From: M3007 sp964484205
Lineage (GTDB): Bacteria > Bacteroidota > Bacteroidia > Chitinophagales > Saprospiraceae
DNA length: 64,000 bases
Assembly: GCA_964484205.1 (NCBI GenBank)
Contig: CAZAEZ010000009.1
Location: 69,314 to 133,313 of the forward strand
Direction: 5' to 3'
Part shown: piece after piece, positions 1 to 8,342 of the stretch
Layout: each line of letters starts with the position of its first letter
Position numbering within the stretch: the first letter of the stretch is position 1
The notes under the pieces: generated by a model
What the model was told of the DNA's origin: nothing
The model's database searches: none
The model's input: the letters and a program-made list of their open reading frames with translations, nothing else
Program-made: the position numbers and the translations under genes

Positions 1-775
1 CAAATGCTTCGGGGGCCAGGCAGATCGCCGTGTTTTTATTGTTGGCGGCGGCATTGACGAACAAATCGTCGTCGCCGGATGGCAAGGCGGCATGCGCTGA
101 AAAACCGCCCACCTGCCCGAAAAGGTGCCGGCGCCAGGCCAGGTTGCGGCCGACGCCCATGTAGGGTTGCCCGGCCAGGGCAAACGAAAAGTATTGCGTG
201 GCGGTGTGCACCGTTTCAAACCGGATCCATTTGTTCAGCAAGCCGGGTTCCGGCCGGTACGGGCCGTAGCCCAGCACAATTTCCGCATCTTGTTTTTTCA
301 AAAAACATTCGGCCATACGGCGCAGCCACTGCGGGCTCGCGGGCCGGCAATCGGCATCCGAAAACACCAAATGCTCATGCCGCGCCACGGCGATCCCCCG
401 GGCGAGGGCCTGTTTTTTCCCGGGAGCGGTTTTGGGTCCGGTGTGGAGCACGTGCAGGTGCGGATATTTTTTTTGCAGTGCCTGCAAAACAAGCGGCGTA
501 TCGTCGGCAGAATCGTCGTCGATGACGAGCACCTCAAAGTCCGGGTATTGTTGTTCCAACACGGCCGGCAGGTTGGCCGCCAGGTTGACGGCTTCATTGC
601 GCGCACAAATCAGTACGGAAACCGGCGGAAGTCGGGTTGTGTCAACCTGTTCCGCACCCGAAAATGCCGGCTGGCGGAAAGCCAGGCGGGCAAACAGCCC
701 CCACCACACCACCAACTGCACCGCAGTGGCCGTGGCAAACACACCGAATAAAACTACCCAGAACCCGATCGCCAT
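1..775 (-). CDS. Family 2 glycosyltransferase, C-terminus cut by window edge
   Basis: This reading frame is open from an ATG at 775 to the window edge, giving 258 residues. It starts with a membrane segment (about residues 5-30) and continues into a GT-A fold: PPVSVLICARNE near residue 50, the nucleotide-binding VLVIDDDSADDT near 82, and the metal-binding FSDADCRP near 138. Family 2 enzymes of this membrane-anchored type move sugars from nucleotide donors onto lipids or polysaccharides at the inner membrane. The acceptor cannot be told. The gene is divergent from cmk, with about 90 bp between starts. The family call is firm; the product is unknown. Confidence 0.85.
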   Translation of the reverse strand, partial: MAIGFWVVLFGVFATATAVQLVVWWGLFARLAFRQPAFSGAEQVDTTRLPPVSVLICARNEAVNLAANLPAVLEQQYPDFEVLVIDDDSADDTPLVLQALQKKYPHLHVLHTGPKTAPGKKQALARGIAVARHEHLVFSDADCRPASPQWLRRMAECFLKKQDAEIVLGYGPYRPEPGLLNKWIRFETVHTATQYFSFALAGQPYMGVGRNLAWRRHLFGQVGGFSAHAALPSGDDDLFVNAAANNKNTAICLAPEAF

Positions 776-811
776 TTTTCACCAATAAATTAGAATTCCG
801 CAACTTTGCCG

Positions 812-855
812 CAATATCTCAATATCTCAATATCTCAATATCCCAATATCTCAAT
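812..855. repeat. 8-bp tandem repeat (CAATATCT x5) before cmk
   Basis: Five consecutive copies of CAATATCT, one with a single T-to-C change, run from 812 to 851, followed by a partial copy. They sit between the divergent glycosyltransferase and cmk starts, 9 bp before the cmk ATG. An 8-bp unit here can change promoter or leader spacing by slippage without affecting a reading frame. Confidence 0.85.
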
Positions 856-863
856 TCCCCAGC

Positions 864-1559
864 ATGCAACTAATCATCGCCATAGACGGCCACTCCTCCT
901 GCGGAAAAAGCACCCTGGCAAAAGGCCTGGCAAAAGCCCTGCACTATGCCTACCTGGACACCGGCGCCATGTACCGGGCGGTGACCTTGTATTTTCTGGA
1001 TAAAGGAATAGACCACAACAACCCCGACGCCGTAGACGAGGCCCTGCGGCATATTGAGATCCATTTTGAGCGCATTCAGGGCAAAAACCACACCTTTTTA
1101 AATGGCACGGACGTCGAACGGGACATTCGGGAAATGCGCGTGAGCGCCCTGGTCAGCCCGGTATCCACCATTTCTGCCGTGCGCCGCGCGATGGTAGCCC
1201 AGCAAAAAGCCATGGGGCGCCGGCGCGGCATTGTGGCCGACGGCCGCGATATCGGCACCGTAGTGTTCCCCGATGCCGAAGTGAAAATTTTCCTGACCGC
1301 CGATGTGGATGTGCGCACCAGCCGCCGTCACCTGGAACTGGCCGCCCGCGGTATCGACGCCGACTGGGATTCCATCCGGAAAAACCTGCTCGAACGCGAC
1401 GAGATCGACTCCACACGGGCAGATAGTCCGCTCCGAAAAGCCGACGATGCCGTGGTGATCGACAACACCCTGCTCTCCGAAGAAGAACAACTGGAAATGG
1501 CGCTCGACATGGTGTATGCCCGGATGACTACAGCCCGGAAGCAGAAAGTCGCTAAATAG
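864..1559 (+). CDS. cmk: Cytidylate kinase
   Basis: The 231-residue protein begins with MQLIIAIDGHSSCGKST, a Walker A loop at residues 9-17, and has the conserved DTGAMYRAVTLYFL segment, the DGRDIGTVVFP motif and the RRHLEL/RDEIDSTRADSPL region of bacterial CMP kinases. It phosphorylates CMP and dCMP with ATP in the cytosol, feeding CTP and dCTP pools. Length is normal for the family (about 220-230). The ATG at 864 is chosen because it directly precedes the P-loop strand. It converges with the lipoprotein gene at 1565, only 5 bp away, with no terminator between. Confidence 0.96.
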   Translation: MQLIIAIDGHSSCGKSTLAKGLAKALHYAYLDTGAMYRAVTLYFLDKGIDHNNPDAVDEALRHIEIHFERIQGKNHTFLNGTDVERDIREMRVSALVSPVSTISAVRRAMVAQQKAMGRRRGIVADGRDIGTVVFPDAEVKIFLTADVDVRTSRRHLELAARGIDADWDSIRKNLLERDEIDSTRADSPLRKADDAVVIDNTLLSEEEQLEMALDMVYARMTTARKQKVAK

Positions 1560-1564
1560 CGCAC

Positions 1565-2332
1565 TTACTCCTGCACCACCGTCGCATGCAACACATACCC
1601 GCTGGGGCCGTCATCGCCCGGATCGGCTTGCGCCAGGTAGATGCTTGTTTGTACGAAAACCCGGTAGTTTTTGCCGCCTTTTTTAAAAGAAACGGGCTCG
1701 CCGGGTAGCACTTCCACCGACCCGGAATCGGTGACCAACAGAACCGGCACATCCACCAGCGCATTTCCCTCCGGTATTTCCTTCAGGGCTTGCTGCCGCA
1801 GGAGCGGCCGGCCGTCGTCTTGCAAAGCCAGGGGCTTCCCGGCGGTTTGCCAGATGTACGCGAGGGCCATTCGACCGTCGAGGTTCAGTTGCAGTTGTTC
1901 GTCGGCCGAAACCGGCGAACTGCGGTACTGCATGGCCAGGCTGCCGGTTTGATCTTTCAGGTTTTTCATATTGGGCGACATACGCTCCACGGCATCCAGT
2001 TGCAACGCAACGGTTTCCTGTTTTTCGGAGGTAAAAACCAGCTGATTTTCGCCGGCGGCGGAAACCCGGCCGCGGGCTTTAAAATCGCCGGCGCTAAAAC
2101 CCTGCGGCAGGCGCACGATGCGCACATCGGGCACTTCGGCATCGGCCGGCTTCGTACCCGGAACGGTTTCCGGCGGGATGCTGTCGTAGTGCAGAAAATT
2201 GTCGTGCTCCACGGCGGCTACGTTTTTGAAGGCCGGATCGACGTCGGCCCCCGGTTGTTTTTGTTGCTGGCAGGCCGGCATAAGAATAGCGCCTGTCAGA
2301 AGAAGGATATACATTGCGATAATCGGTTTCAT
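1565..2332 (-). CDS. Putative lipoprotein of unknown function
   Basis: The 255-residue protein starts with a lipoprotein signal (MKPIIAMYILLLTGAILMPAC), so it is probably lipid-anchored at Cys21. The rest is soluble, rich in beta-type sequence, with no recognised catalytic motif. The C-terminal part (VPVLLVTDSGSVEVLPGEPVSF then KNYRVFVQTSIYLAQ) reads like a beta-barrel or Ig-like module. It lies 28 bp after the next upstream gene on the same strand, the TIG/metalloprotease lipoprotein, so the two are probably co-transcribed. Function not recognised. Confidence 0.75.
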   Translation of the reverse strand: MKPIIAMYILLLTGAILMPACQQQKQPGADVDPAFKNVAAVEHDNFLHYDSIPPETVPGTKPADAEVPDVRIVRLPQGFSAGDFKARGRVSAAGENQLVFTSEKQETVALQLDAVERMSPNMKNLKDQTGSLAMQYRSSPVSADEQLQLNLDGRMALAYIWQTAGKPLALQDDGRPLLRQQALKEIPEGNALVDVPVLLVTDSGSVEVLPGEPVSFKKGGKNYRVFVQTSIYLAQADPGDDGPSGYVLHATVVQE

Positions 2333-2359
2333 ATCGGTGTGTTTTTATGGTTTTTCAGA

Positions 2360-3967
2360 TCAGTTGTTGTTCCAGCGCGAACCGGCAGCGGTGAAATTCA
2401 ACCGCATATTCCCCCATTCGTTGTAGTTGATGTGGATGTCGGTATTGTCGCTGTCGTTTGTACTTGGGTTGGTATTGACGGTCACGGGGTTTTGCAAGGT
2501 GCCGTTGCTGTTAAAGTCGATCCCGGTATTGTTGCAGATACCGGCATTTTCGTTGACGGCATTTTCATTGATGCTGCGCAACATGCCCCGCGAAAAGGAA
2601 TGCACCGCCGGGGCATCCGCCGTGAGGTCGCAGTCGATGGAAATTCCGGGGAACTGGTACCGGTAGTTCATCGTGGATTCCTGGTTGGGCTTGAAAGTTT
2701 CGTTCGCGTCGACGGCCCCGTTGTCGATACCGCCGTGGCGCAGGGCCAGGTTGTGTCCCAGCTCATGGATGAAGGTCCCCACCTGCGCGGCGCGGTTGTT
2801 CCAGTTGCTGAAAGTAGCAAACGTTACCATGAAGTCGTTGCCCCAAATTTCGCCGCGCCCCGAGCTGCCGTTTGGCCGGGCCCGGCCGAAAATGCCGTAG
2901 TGGAAAATATTCAGCCTGTCGGCATCAAAGTTGTTGTTTTTGTAGGTAAAAAAGTCGGTATAGCCGGTAGCCGGATTAGCCCCGAAATCCATCGTCGTGT
3001 GCGCTGCCAACGTTTGACCGCCGTTGGCAAAAGCGCCGCCCTGCCCCCGGTCGATGTGTATGCTGACGCCGGCTGAACCATCCGGATTGAGCACCGGGGC
3101 ATTGGCAAAAACCGCTTCAATATCGCCCCAAATAGTGTTCAGCGGTTGCCCTGCGGCGGTCCAGTCGACTTCAACGAGGATGTCTTTGCGCTTCGGATTG
3201 CAGCCCATAGCAGCCAGGTCGATGGTAGCGCCGCCGGGCGCCGGGTAGCCCGTGGTTTCCCAGGTGTCGAGCAGGCCGTCGTTGTCGCTATCCAATGTGG
3301 CGGCGCTCGCCGGCAGGGTGTAGGTGGTGTTGTTCGTCAGGCCGTCGGTGTTCCGGACCGAGATATTGAGCGTACTGCCCAGCGTTTGATCCGTTAAAAA
3401 CACCAGCAGTCCGCCGTAGTGGTACACCGGGTAGTTAAACGTGGATGCCGCGCGGGTGTTGAAGTAATCGCTGGCAATGGCGCTGTACAACACCGAAGTT
3501 TGGTCCGTGCCGTTTACCGTCACCACCGCCTTTGCATCCACATTAGCCACCGAGAGCAACAGGAACAAGTCGGCCAGGCCGCCGCCTTTTTCATTGAAAT
3601 AATTGATCGTCGTCTCTTCGATCCGGGGCGCCGGCCAGGCGCCGGAAAGTGCGTTTACCGTAAAATTGAAGCTCGAAGCGGACGTCCCGCCTGCATTGCG
3701 AAGTTTCACGGGATGGCTGCCGGTGCCGGCGCTTGCCGGAATTTGGAAGTACCGGGCAGTGAGCAGTGCGTGATCGGCCAGCTGCTCCGAGCCCAGGCCG
3801 GCATCCCACACGACGGAGGCAAAGGTGAGCGAACTCCCCTGGACGTTGACAATCTGGCGGGCAAAACCCGAGCCAGGCGTTATTCCGGTAATTTCCGGCG
3901 GATTACAGCCCCGGCAGCCCAACAGGAGTACCAAGGCCAGCCACAGTAAAGCATAAATCGGTTTCAT
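2360..3967 (-). CDS. IPT/TIG-domain metzincin-like metalloprotease lipoprotein
   Basis: The ATG at 3967 is preferred over one 39 bp upstream because it opens a lipoprotein signal (MKPIYALLWLALVLLLGC); this gives 535 residues. An IPT/TIG immunoglobulin-like domain (PPEITGITPGSGFARQIVNV) follows at about 22-105. A calcium-type DSDNDGLLDTWE motif lies near 226. The zinc site HELGHNLALRH is at 401-411, with a candidate Met-turn STMNYRYQF about 30 residues later. This is an extended metzincin motif in which the usual Gly at position 8 is Ala. The protein is probably an envelope-anchored protease; the substrate is unknown. It leads a two-gene unit with the lipoprotein at 1565. Confidence 0.82.
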   Translation of the reverse strand: MKPIYALLWLALVLLLGCRGCNPPEITGITPGSGFARQIVNVQGSSLTFASVVWDAGLGSEQLADHALLTARYFQIPASAGTGSHPVKLRNAGGTSASSFNFTVNALSGAWPAPRIEETTINYFNEKGGGLADLFLLLSVANVDAKAVVTVNGTDQTSVLYSAIASDYFNTRAASTFNYPVYHYGGLLVFLTDQTLGSTLNISVRNTDGLTNNTTYTLPASAATLDSDNDGLLDTWETTGYPAPGGATIDLAAMGCNPKRKDILVEVDWTAAGQPLNTIWGDIEAVFANAPVLNPDGSAGVSIHIDRGQGGAFANGGQTLAAHTTMDFGANPATGYTDFFTYKNNNFDADRLNIFHYGIFGRARPNGSSGRGEIWGNDFMVTFATFSNWNNRAAQVGTFIHELGHNLALRHGGIDNGAVDANETFKPNQESTMNYRYQFPGISIDCDLTADAPAVHSFSRGMLRSINENAVNENAGICNNTGIDFNSNGTLQNPVTVNTNPSTNDSDNTDIHINYNEWGNMRLNFTAAGSRWNNN

Positions 3968-4123
3968 CTGGATGTATCGATTTTGGTTATAAAAAAAGGT
4001 GTTCAAAATTAGTCAAAAACGGCCACTATTCCAAGTGCGCGTTGCCGCGTGCAAAGCCTGTCGGCAAACAAGAGAATCCCGCAAGGCTGTTCGGAATTCG
4101 ACAGATTGCCGTAATTTCACGGT

Positions 4124-4516
4124 ATGAAGAACGATGCCATTCCCCGCAGTCTTTTTTTCCTGGCCGGCGCCGCGTCGGGCCTTGCGCTGGGATATTACCT
4201 GCATACTGAAAAAGGTCGTGCCTTGCGCGAACATCTCAACGAAAACTGGGAAAATTGGCTGGAAACCATCGGCGAACAAGCCCAGGAGCAGCTAAATGTT
4301 TTGCTTCAAAACCTGAACCAGGTACTTGAAGACAGCGCGTTGTTTTCCGACATGCCGGAAGAACCCGATGCGGAAGAGCCAGACGACGACCACGATTTTG
4401 CCGATGAAGTTTTGGAGCAAGTTGACCTTGCCGAAAGCGCTTTCGAGGCCGGCATGGCCAAAGCCAGGACCAGCCTCCAACAAAAACTTGCCAAAGCCGG
4501 GCTGGCAAGCGACTGA
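4124..4516 (+). CDS. YtxH-like small membrane protein
   Basis: This 130-residue protein has one N-terminal glycine-rich membrane segment (LFFLAGAASGLALGYYLHTEKGRALREHL), the layout of YtxH-domain proteins, followed by an amphipathic helix and a very acidic stretch (PEEPDAEEPDDDHDF, about 76-90). It opens a same-strand run with the holin-X-like gene at 4551 and the coiled-coil gene at 4913. Trios of this kind are common in Bacteroidota and other bacteria and are linked to envelope stress, but no molecular activity is known. The family call rests on layout and the glycine/charge pattern only. Confidence 0.72.
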   Translation: MKNDAIPRSLFFLAGAASGLALGYYLHTEKGRALREHLNENWENWLETIGEQAQEQLNVLLQNLNQVLEDSALFSDMPEEPDAEEPDDDHDFADEVLEQVDLAESAFEAGMAKARTSLQQKLAKAGLASD

Positions 4517-4550
4517 CGCCCCACACGAACCAACCGCTAATACCACGTTT

Positions 4551-4901
4551 ATGAAAGATACAGAACAACTTTTCGAGTCGGCCGGTGAAACCGCCGAATA
4601 CGCCAAACAATACCTGAAATTACAGCTGGATTACTTTCGCCTCGAAACGGCGGAACAGGTAGCCAAGGTCAGCGCCACGCTGATCGCCTCTGCCGTAGTG
4701 GTCATGTTTGCCTTACTGGCCCTGGTTATGCTGAGTTTGGCCGCCGGTTTTTACCTTGGCCGGCTTTGGGATTCGTACGTGCTGGCCTTTGTGGCCATTG
4801 CCGGTTTTTACGCCTTGCTGGCCGTGATCGTACTGATCCTGAAAGAACGCTGGCTCACCAACATCATCCTGACGAGCGTGATCCGTTCTTTTTTCAAATG
4901 A
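4551..4901 (+). CDS. Phage-holin-X / DUF1469-like membrane protein
   Basis: The 116-residue protein starts at ATG 4551 (MKDTEQLFESAGETAEYAKQ), 34 bp after the preceding stop. The frame is open further upstream, but that part overlaps the YtxH-like gene and is not expected to be coding. It has an N-terminal amphipathic helix, two long membrane segments (about 42-66 and 72-98) and a short basic tail (LKERWL), the layout of the holin superfamily III members found on chromosomes beside YtxH genes. In that setting they are thought to act in membrane homeostasis, not in lysis. No phage genes are nearby. Confidence 0.78.
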   Translation: MKDTEQLFESAGETAEYAKQYLKLQLDYFRLETAEQVAKVSATLIASAVVVMFALLALVMLSLAAGFYLGRLWDSYVLAFVAIAGFYALLAVIVLILKERWLTNIILTSVIRSFFK

Positions 4902-4912
4902 ACCATTGACTT

Positions 4913-5356
4913 ATGTTGAATACGATAAAAAATCTGGACGATCTGTTGGCCGAAAAAGCGCGCCTGCAGGCTCAAATAGACCTGGTGCAGGGCGAGATGA
5001 CCCTGAGCTCGCGCCGGACGCGGGAAGTTTTCCAAAAAGTCCTGGAAGACAAACTGAACATTCCCAAACAACTGGGACAACTCTTCCAGGGCAGTCCGCA
5101 AGAGTCGGTGCAAAGTTCCGTGATCGGCGCAATCGGCAAAGTGGCCGGGCTGGGCTCGTGGTGGAGCGGTTTGCTGTCGGCCTTTGTGCCCATGGTCATC
5201 GATTTTGTGGCCGGACAGATCAAACGCCGGAAAGAACGCCGGGCAGAAACCCCGGCCCCGGAAAGCGAAGCGGCCCCTTCAAAAGCCAAACCGAAACGCC
5301 GAAACCCGTTTAAACGAAAAAAAACAACGCCGCCTGCCGAGCCGGACACGCTCTGA
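4913..5356 (+). CDS. Coiled-coil small envelope protein, function unknown
   Basis: The 147-residue protein begins 11 bp after the holin-X-like gene and is probably translated from the same mRNA. Residues 5-50 predict a coiled coil (LDDLLAEKARLQAQIDLVQGEM). A hydrophobic segment (about 78-100, GLGSWWSGLLSAFVPMVIDF) may touch the membrane. The C-terminal 45 residues are lysine- and arginine-rich and low in complexity, so they could bind acidic polymers or nucleic acid. I do not recognise the family. Its position as third gene of the YtxH/holin-X set suggests a shared envelope role. Confidence 0.7.
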   Translation: MLNTIKNLDDLLAEKARLQAQIDLVQGEMTLSSRRTREVFQKVLEDKLNIPKQLGQLFQGSPQESVQSSVIGAIGKVAGLGSWWSGLLSAFVPMVIDFVAGQIKRRKERRAETPAPESEAAPSKAKPKRRNPFKRKKTTPPAEPDTL

Positions 5357-5395
5357 ACCGCGCAATTTCCACCATCCAACACCTGATATCCACAC

Positions 5396-6205
5396 ATGCT
5401 TGCAAAACTGTTTTTAGAGCTGACCGAATACGCCTTTTTCCGCCGTTTGGTATGGAAACCCATTTATGAACTGTTGGCCCGGGTACTGCCCTTGTCCGAA
5501 TGGCAATTTATGAACTACGGCTACACCCCCATGCCGGAAGAAGCGCCGCTCGAATTGGAAACTGCCGACGAATTGCAGCGCTACCCCCTGCAATTGTACC
5601 ATTACCTGGCGTCAAGAGCTGCCGTGGCCGGCAAGGAAGTGCTTGAGGTCGGCAGCGGACGCGGCGGCGGCGCCCATTACATCGCCAAGTACCTGCATCC
5701 CAAGCGGATGGTCGGCATGGACCTGGCAAAAAATGCCGTGCAATTTGCGCAGAAAAACTTCAAACGCCCCAACCTGGAATACCAGCAGGGCAACGCCGAA
5801 GCCCTGCCTTTCCCCGATGCCAGTTTTGATGTGGTGATCAACGTCGAATCCAGCCATGCGTACGGTTCGGTGCCCAACTTCCTGCGCGAAGTCCGGCGCG
5901 TACTGCGGCCCGGCGGGGTTTTTCTGATCACCGACATGCGCGGCGAGCCGGGCCTGCAACTGCTCTGCGAACAGCTCAACAACTCGGGCCTGAAACTCCA
6001 GGAAGAAACCGACATTACCCGGAATGTGGTGCTGGCCATCGAAACCGAAGAACCCGTGAAAAAAGAACGCATCCGGCGGCTGGTGCCGAAATGGCTGGTG
6101 CCGGCTTTTGAAGAATTTGCCGGCGTGAAAAATTCCGCCATCCACCGGGATCTGAACAGCCGGGATTTGATCTATTACCGGTGGAAATTGGTAAAAAGTG
6201 CCTGA
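5396..6205 (+). CDS. SAM-dependent methyltransferase (class I)
   Basis: The 269-residue protein has the class I methyltransferase signature VLEVGSGRGGGAHYIAKY (about 82-99), the motif II acid in RMVGMDLAKNAV, and the post-I motif ALPFPDASFDVVINVESSHAY. The N-terminal LSEWQFMNYGYTPMPEE block resembles the phthiotriol/sterol-type methyltransferase group acting on lipid-like acceptors. It transfers a methyl group from SAM, supplied by metK elsewhere in the window. It follows the envelope trio on the same strand with 39 bp between, so co-transcription is possible. The acceptor is not known. Confidence 0.87.
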   Translation: MLAKLFLELTEYAFFRRLVWKPIYELLARVLPLSEWQFMNYGYTPMPEEAPLELETADELQRYPLQLYHYLASRAAVAGKEVLEVGSGRGGGAHYIAKYLHPKRMVGMDLAKNAVQFAQKNFKRPNLEYQQGNAEALPFPDASFDVVINVESSHAYGSVPNFLREVRRVLRPGGVFLITDMRGEPGLQLLCEQLNNSGLKLQEETDITRNVVLAIETEEPVKKERIRRLVPKWLVPAFEEFAGVKNSAIHRDLNSRDLIYYRWKLVKSA

Positions 6206-6207
6206 GG

Positions 6208-6726
6208 CTACGAGCGGTTACAAACAAATTCGAGGTTTTCCGAATCATAGATCACCCGTTTCCCGACCGGCACAAACCCGCATTTCAACAGCACTTTTTG
6301 CGAAGCCAGGTTTTCAGGGGCTACCACCGCCTTGAGCAGGTCGACGCCAAAACGCGCAAATCCGTATTGCCCCAGCGCCAGCGTCAGTTCGGTGGCCAAT
6401 CCCTGCCCCCAATAGTCCCGCGCGATCAGGTAGCCTACCTCCAGGTCGTTGCCGGGCTGATATTCCAGGTGTCGCAGCACGCACAGCGCCACAATCGGGC
6501 CATCGGGTTTGAGTGCGCCCAAAAAAGTGCCCAGCCCGGGGTTTTCGGCGGCGTAGTTTTCCATCATTTCGATGCGGGATTTTATTATGCCCGTATCCGT
6601 TTCGGCCGGGCGGATGAAGCGCATCATTTCGGGATCGCTTTGCATGGAATAAAAAAAATCAAAATCGGCCATCGTGAGCGGCCGTAGGCGCAGGCGGGTT
6701 GTTTCCAGAATAAAATTTTCGGACAT
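6208..6726 (-). CDS. GNAT acetyltransferase (RimJ/RimL-like)
   Basis: From ATG 6726 the product has 172 residues and begins ENFILETTRLRLRPLTMADFDFFY, the typical opening of RimJ/RimL-type GNAT enzymes. The acetyl-CoA loop is at LEVGYLIARDYWGQGLATEL, and the C-terminal half holds NLASQKVLLKCGFVPVGKRV. The frame stays open for 41 more codons upstream, but that part does not resemble the family. Members acetylate alpha-amino groups of proteins or small molecules; the substrate here is unknown. It converges with the methyltransferase, with 2 bp between stops. Confidence 0.88.
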   Translation of the reverse strand: MSENFILETTRLRLRPLTMADFDFFYSMQSDPEMMRFIRPAETDTGIIKSRIEMMENYAAENPGLGTFLGALKPDGPIVALCVLRHLEYQPGNDLEVGYLIARDYWGQGLATELTLALGQYGFARFGVDLLKAVVAPENLASQKVLLKCGFVPVGKRVIYDSENLEFVCNRS

Positions 6727-6822
6727 AACAGGCAGGCGGTTTAACGCCAGATAAAAGTAGCTATTGACGCCGTTTTTGCCCGGTTTTTGTCCATTTAAAA
6801 AATTACCCGTGGCGGGGTGCGC

Positions 6823-6830
6823 TAAGTTTG
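6823..6830 (+). promoter_or_regulatory. Bacteroidota -7 box before the amidohydrolase
   Basis: TAAGTTTG matches the TAnnTTTG -7 element of the Bacteroidota primary sigma factor and lies 55 bp before the ATG at 6886. I see no TTG at the usual distance upstream, so this is a half-match. Confidence 0.5.
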
Positions 6831-6885
6831 AATAAAATGGGACTGGCAAAAATCCGTTTTAATCGTCCGGTAAAACACGAAAACT

Positions 6886-8286
6886 ATGAAAAACGCCCTG
6901 TTTATACTCTGCCTCACCTGTTGCGTTGGCCTGAACGCCCAAACGGTGGCGTTCAAAAATGTCAATGTCATTCCCATGGATGGCGACTATATGCGCTCCT
7001 TGCAAACGGTGCTGGTTGAAAACGGTGTGATCACGCAAATGGGCGAAGTTGGCGACATAAAAATTCCCAGGCAGGCCAAAATCATCGACGGCACCGGAAA
7101 ATACCTGATGCCCGGCCTGATGGACATGCACGTGCATTTTTTCACCGAACAGGGCATTGCACCAAAATTTATGTCCCAGGAAACAAAAATCATGCTGGCC
7201 AACGGCGTCACCACCGCGCGGATCATGTGCGGCGATTCGCAATACCTGGCGCTGAAAAAACAACTCGACCGGGGGCGCATCCCGGGGCCGGAACTCGTGG
7301 TAGTGAGCCCCCAACTGGTGGGCAAATGGCCCTTCCAGGGACCGTTTTTCGGGATGATCGCCGACACGCCGGAAAAAGCCCGCGCGGCAGTGCGGGAGTT
7401 TAAAGCGCAGGGATATGCCGCCCTGAAAATCACGTTTTTCGTGCAGCCCGATGTGTACGAGGCGGCCGTTGAAACAGCCCGGTCCGTGGGTCTGCCCGTC
7501 ACGGGTCACGTTGGCCCCGATGTAGGCCTGGACCGCGCCCTGGTTGCCGGCCAGCAAATTGAACACCTCGATGAATTTCTGGAGCAACTGCTGCCGGATA
7601 CGGTCCAGCGGCGCATCAGTGTTTCCGGCACCAGTGTCTGGGATAAAAAAAGGGCCTGGCCGACGGTCGATTTGCTGGATGTGAGCAAAATTCCGGCACT
7701 GGTCCAACGGGTCAAAAAAGCCGGCATTTCGGTAACGCCCACCCACTATTTTTTGCACAGTTCATTCGGGTACGGGCAAAGTGAGGACAGCATACGCGCC
7801 CTGCCCGATTTTGACTACATCCCCGCTTCGCTGAAACCCGATCGCTTCAAGGCGCGGGAATATTTCTGGACCGATCCGCCACCCGAGGCGCTCCGCGAGC
7901 GCTACGTCAGCCTGCGCCAGCACCTGACCCGGGCCCTGTACACCGCCGGCGTGCCGCTGCTTTGCGGCTCCGATTCGCCGGAGTGGTTCCTGGTTTCGGG
8001 TTTTGCGGTGCACAACGAACTGCAGGCGATGGTAGATGCCGGGCTTCCGCCTTTTGCGGCGCTCGAAACAGCTACCGTCAACCCGGCGCGCTACCTGGGC
8101 ATAGCCGAGCAAAAAGGAACGATCGCGGTGGGCAAAACGGCCGATTTATTGTTGCTGACCGCCAATCCGCTCGACGACATTGCCAATACCCGGAAGATCG
8201 ACGGGGTTTTTCACCAGGGGAAATTTTACGATCGAAAAACACTGGATAAACTGTTGAAGGAAGCGCGGATATTGGGGAAACAGTAA
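6886..8286 (+). CDS. Secreted amidohydrolase (imidazolonepropionase-like)
   Basis: The 466-residue protein has a Sec signal peptide (MKNALFILCLTCCVGLNAQT) and the amidohydrolase metal site: DMHVHF near 82, a lysine in ALKITFF near 184, HVGPDVG near 207, IEHLDE near 227 and CGSDSPEW near 363. The C-terminal part (GTIAVGKTADLLLLTANPLDDI) is the composite beta-sandwich of the family. Secreted members of this group in Bacteroidota are often prolidase-like or act on cyclic amides; the exact substrate cannot be read from sequence. A 56-bp gap separates it from the histidine kinase gene, so read-through is possible. Confidence 0.9.
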   Translation: MKNALFILCLTCCVGLNAQTVAFKNVNVIPMDGDYMRSLQTVLVENGVITQMGEVGDIKIPRQAKIIDGTGKYLMPGLMDMHVHFFTEQGIAPKFMSQETKIMLANGVTTARIMCGDSQYLALKKQLDRGRIPGPELVVVSPQLVGKWPFQGPFFGMIADTPEKARAAVREFKAQGYAALKITFFVQPDVYEAAVETARSVGLPVTGHVGPDVGLDRALVAGQQIEHLDEFLEQLLPDTVQRRISVSGTSVWDKKRAWPTVDLLDVSKIPALVQRVKKAGISVTPTHYFLHSSFGYGQSEDSIRALPDFDYIPASLKPDRFKAREYFWTDPPPEALRERYVSLRQHLTRALYTAGVPLLCGSDSPEWFLVSGFAVHNELQAMVDAGLPPFAALETATVNPARYLGIAEQKGTIAVGKTADLLLLTANPLDDIANTRKIDGVFHQGKFYDRKTLDKLLKEARILGKQ

Positions 8287-8342
8287 TTTGGGGTATTATT
8301 GCCGGGTATTTGCCTTGGCAATCTGAATTCAGCAATTCCACC

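Noticed and set aside
125..751. 208-aa plus-strand frame opposite the glycosyltransferase
   Set aside because: The minus strand has a clear family 2 glycosyltransferase; the plus frame is its shadow.
4551..4901. Holin as a sign of a prophage
   Set aside because: No lysin, capsid, tail or integrase genes are present; the neighbour is YtxH-like, the usual chromosomal setting.
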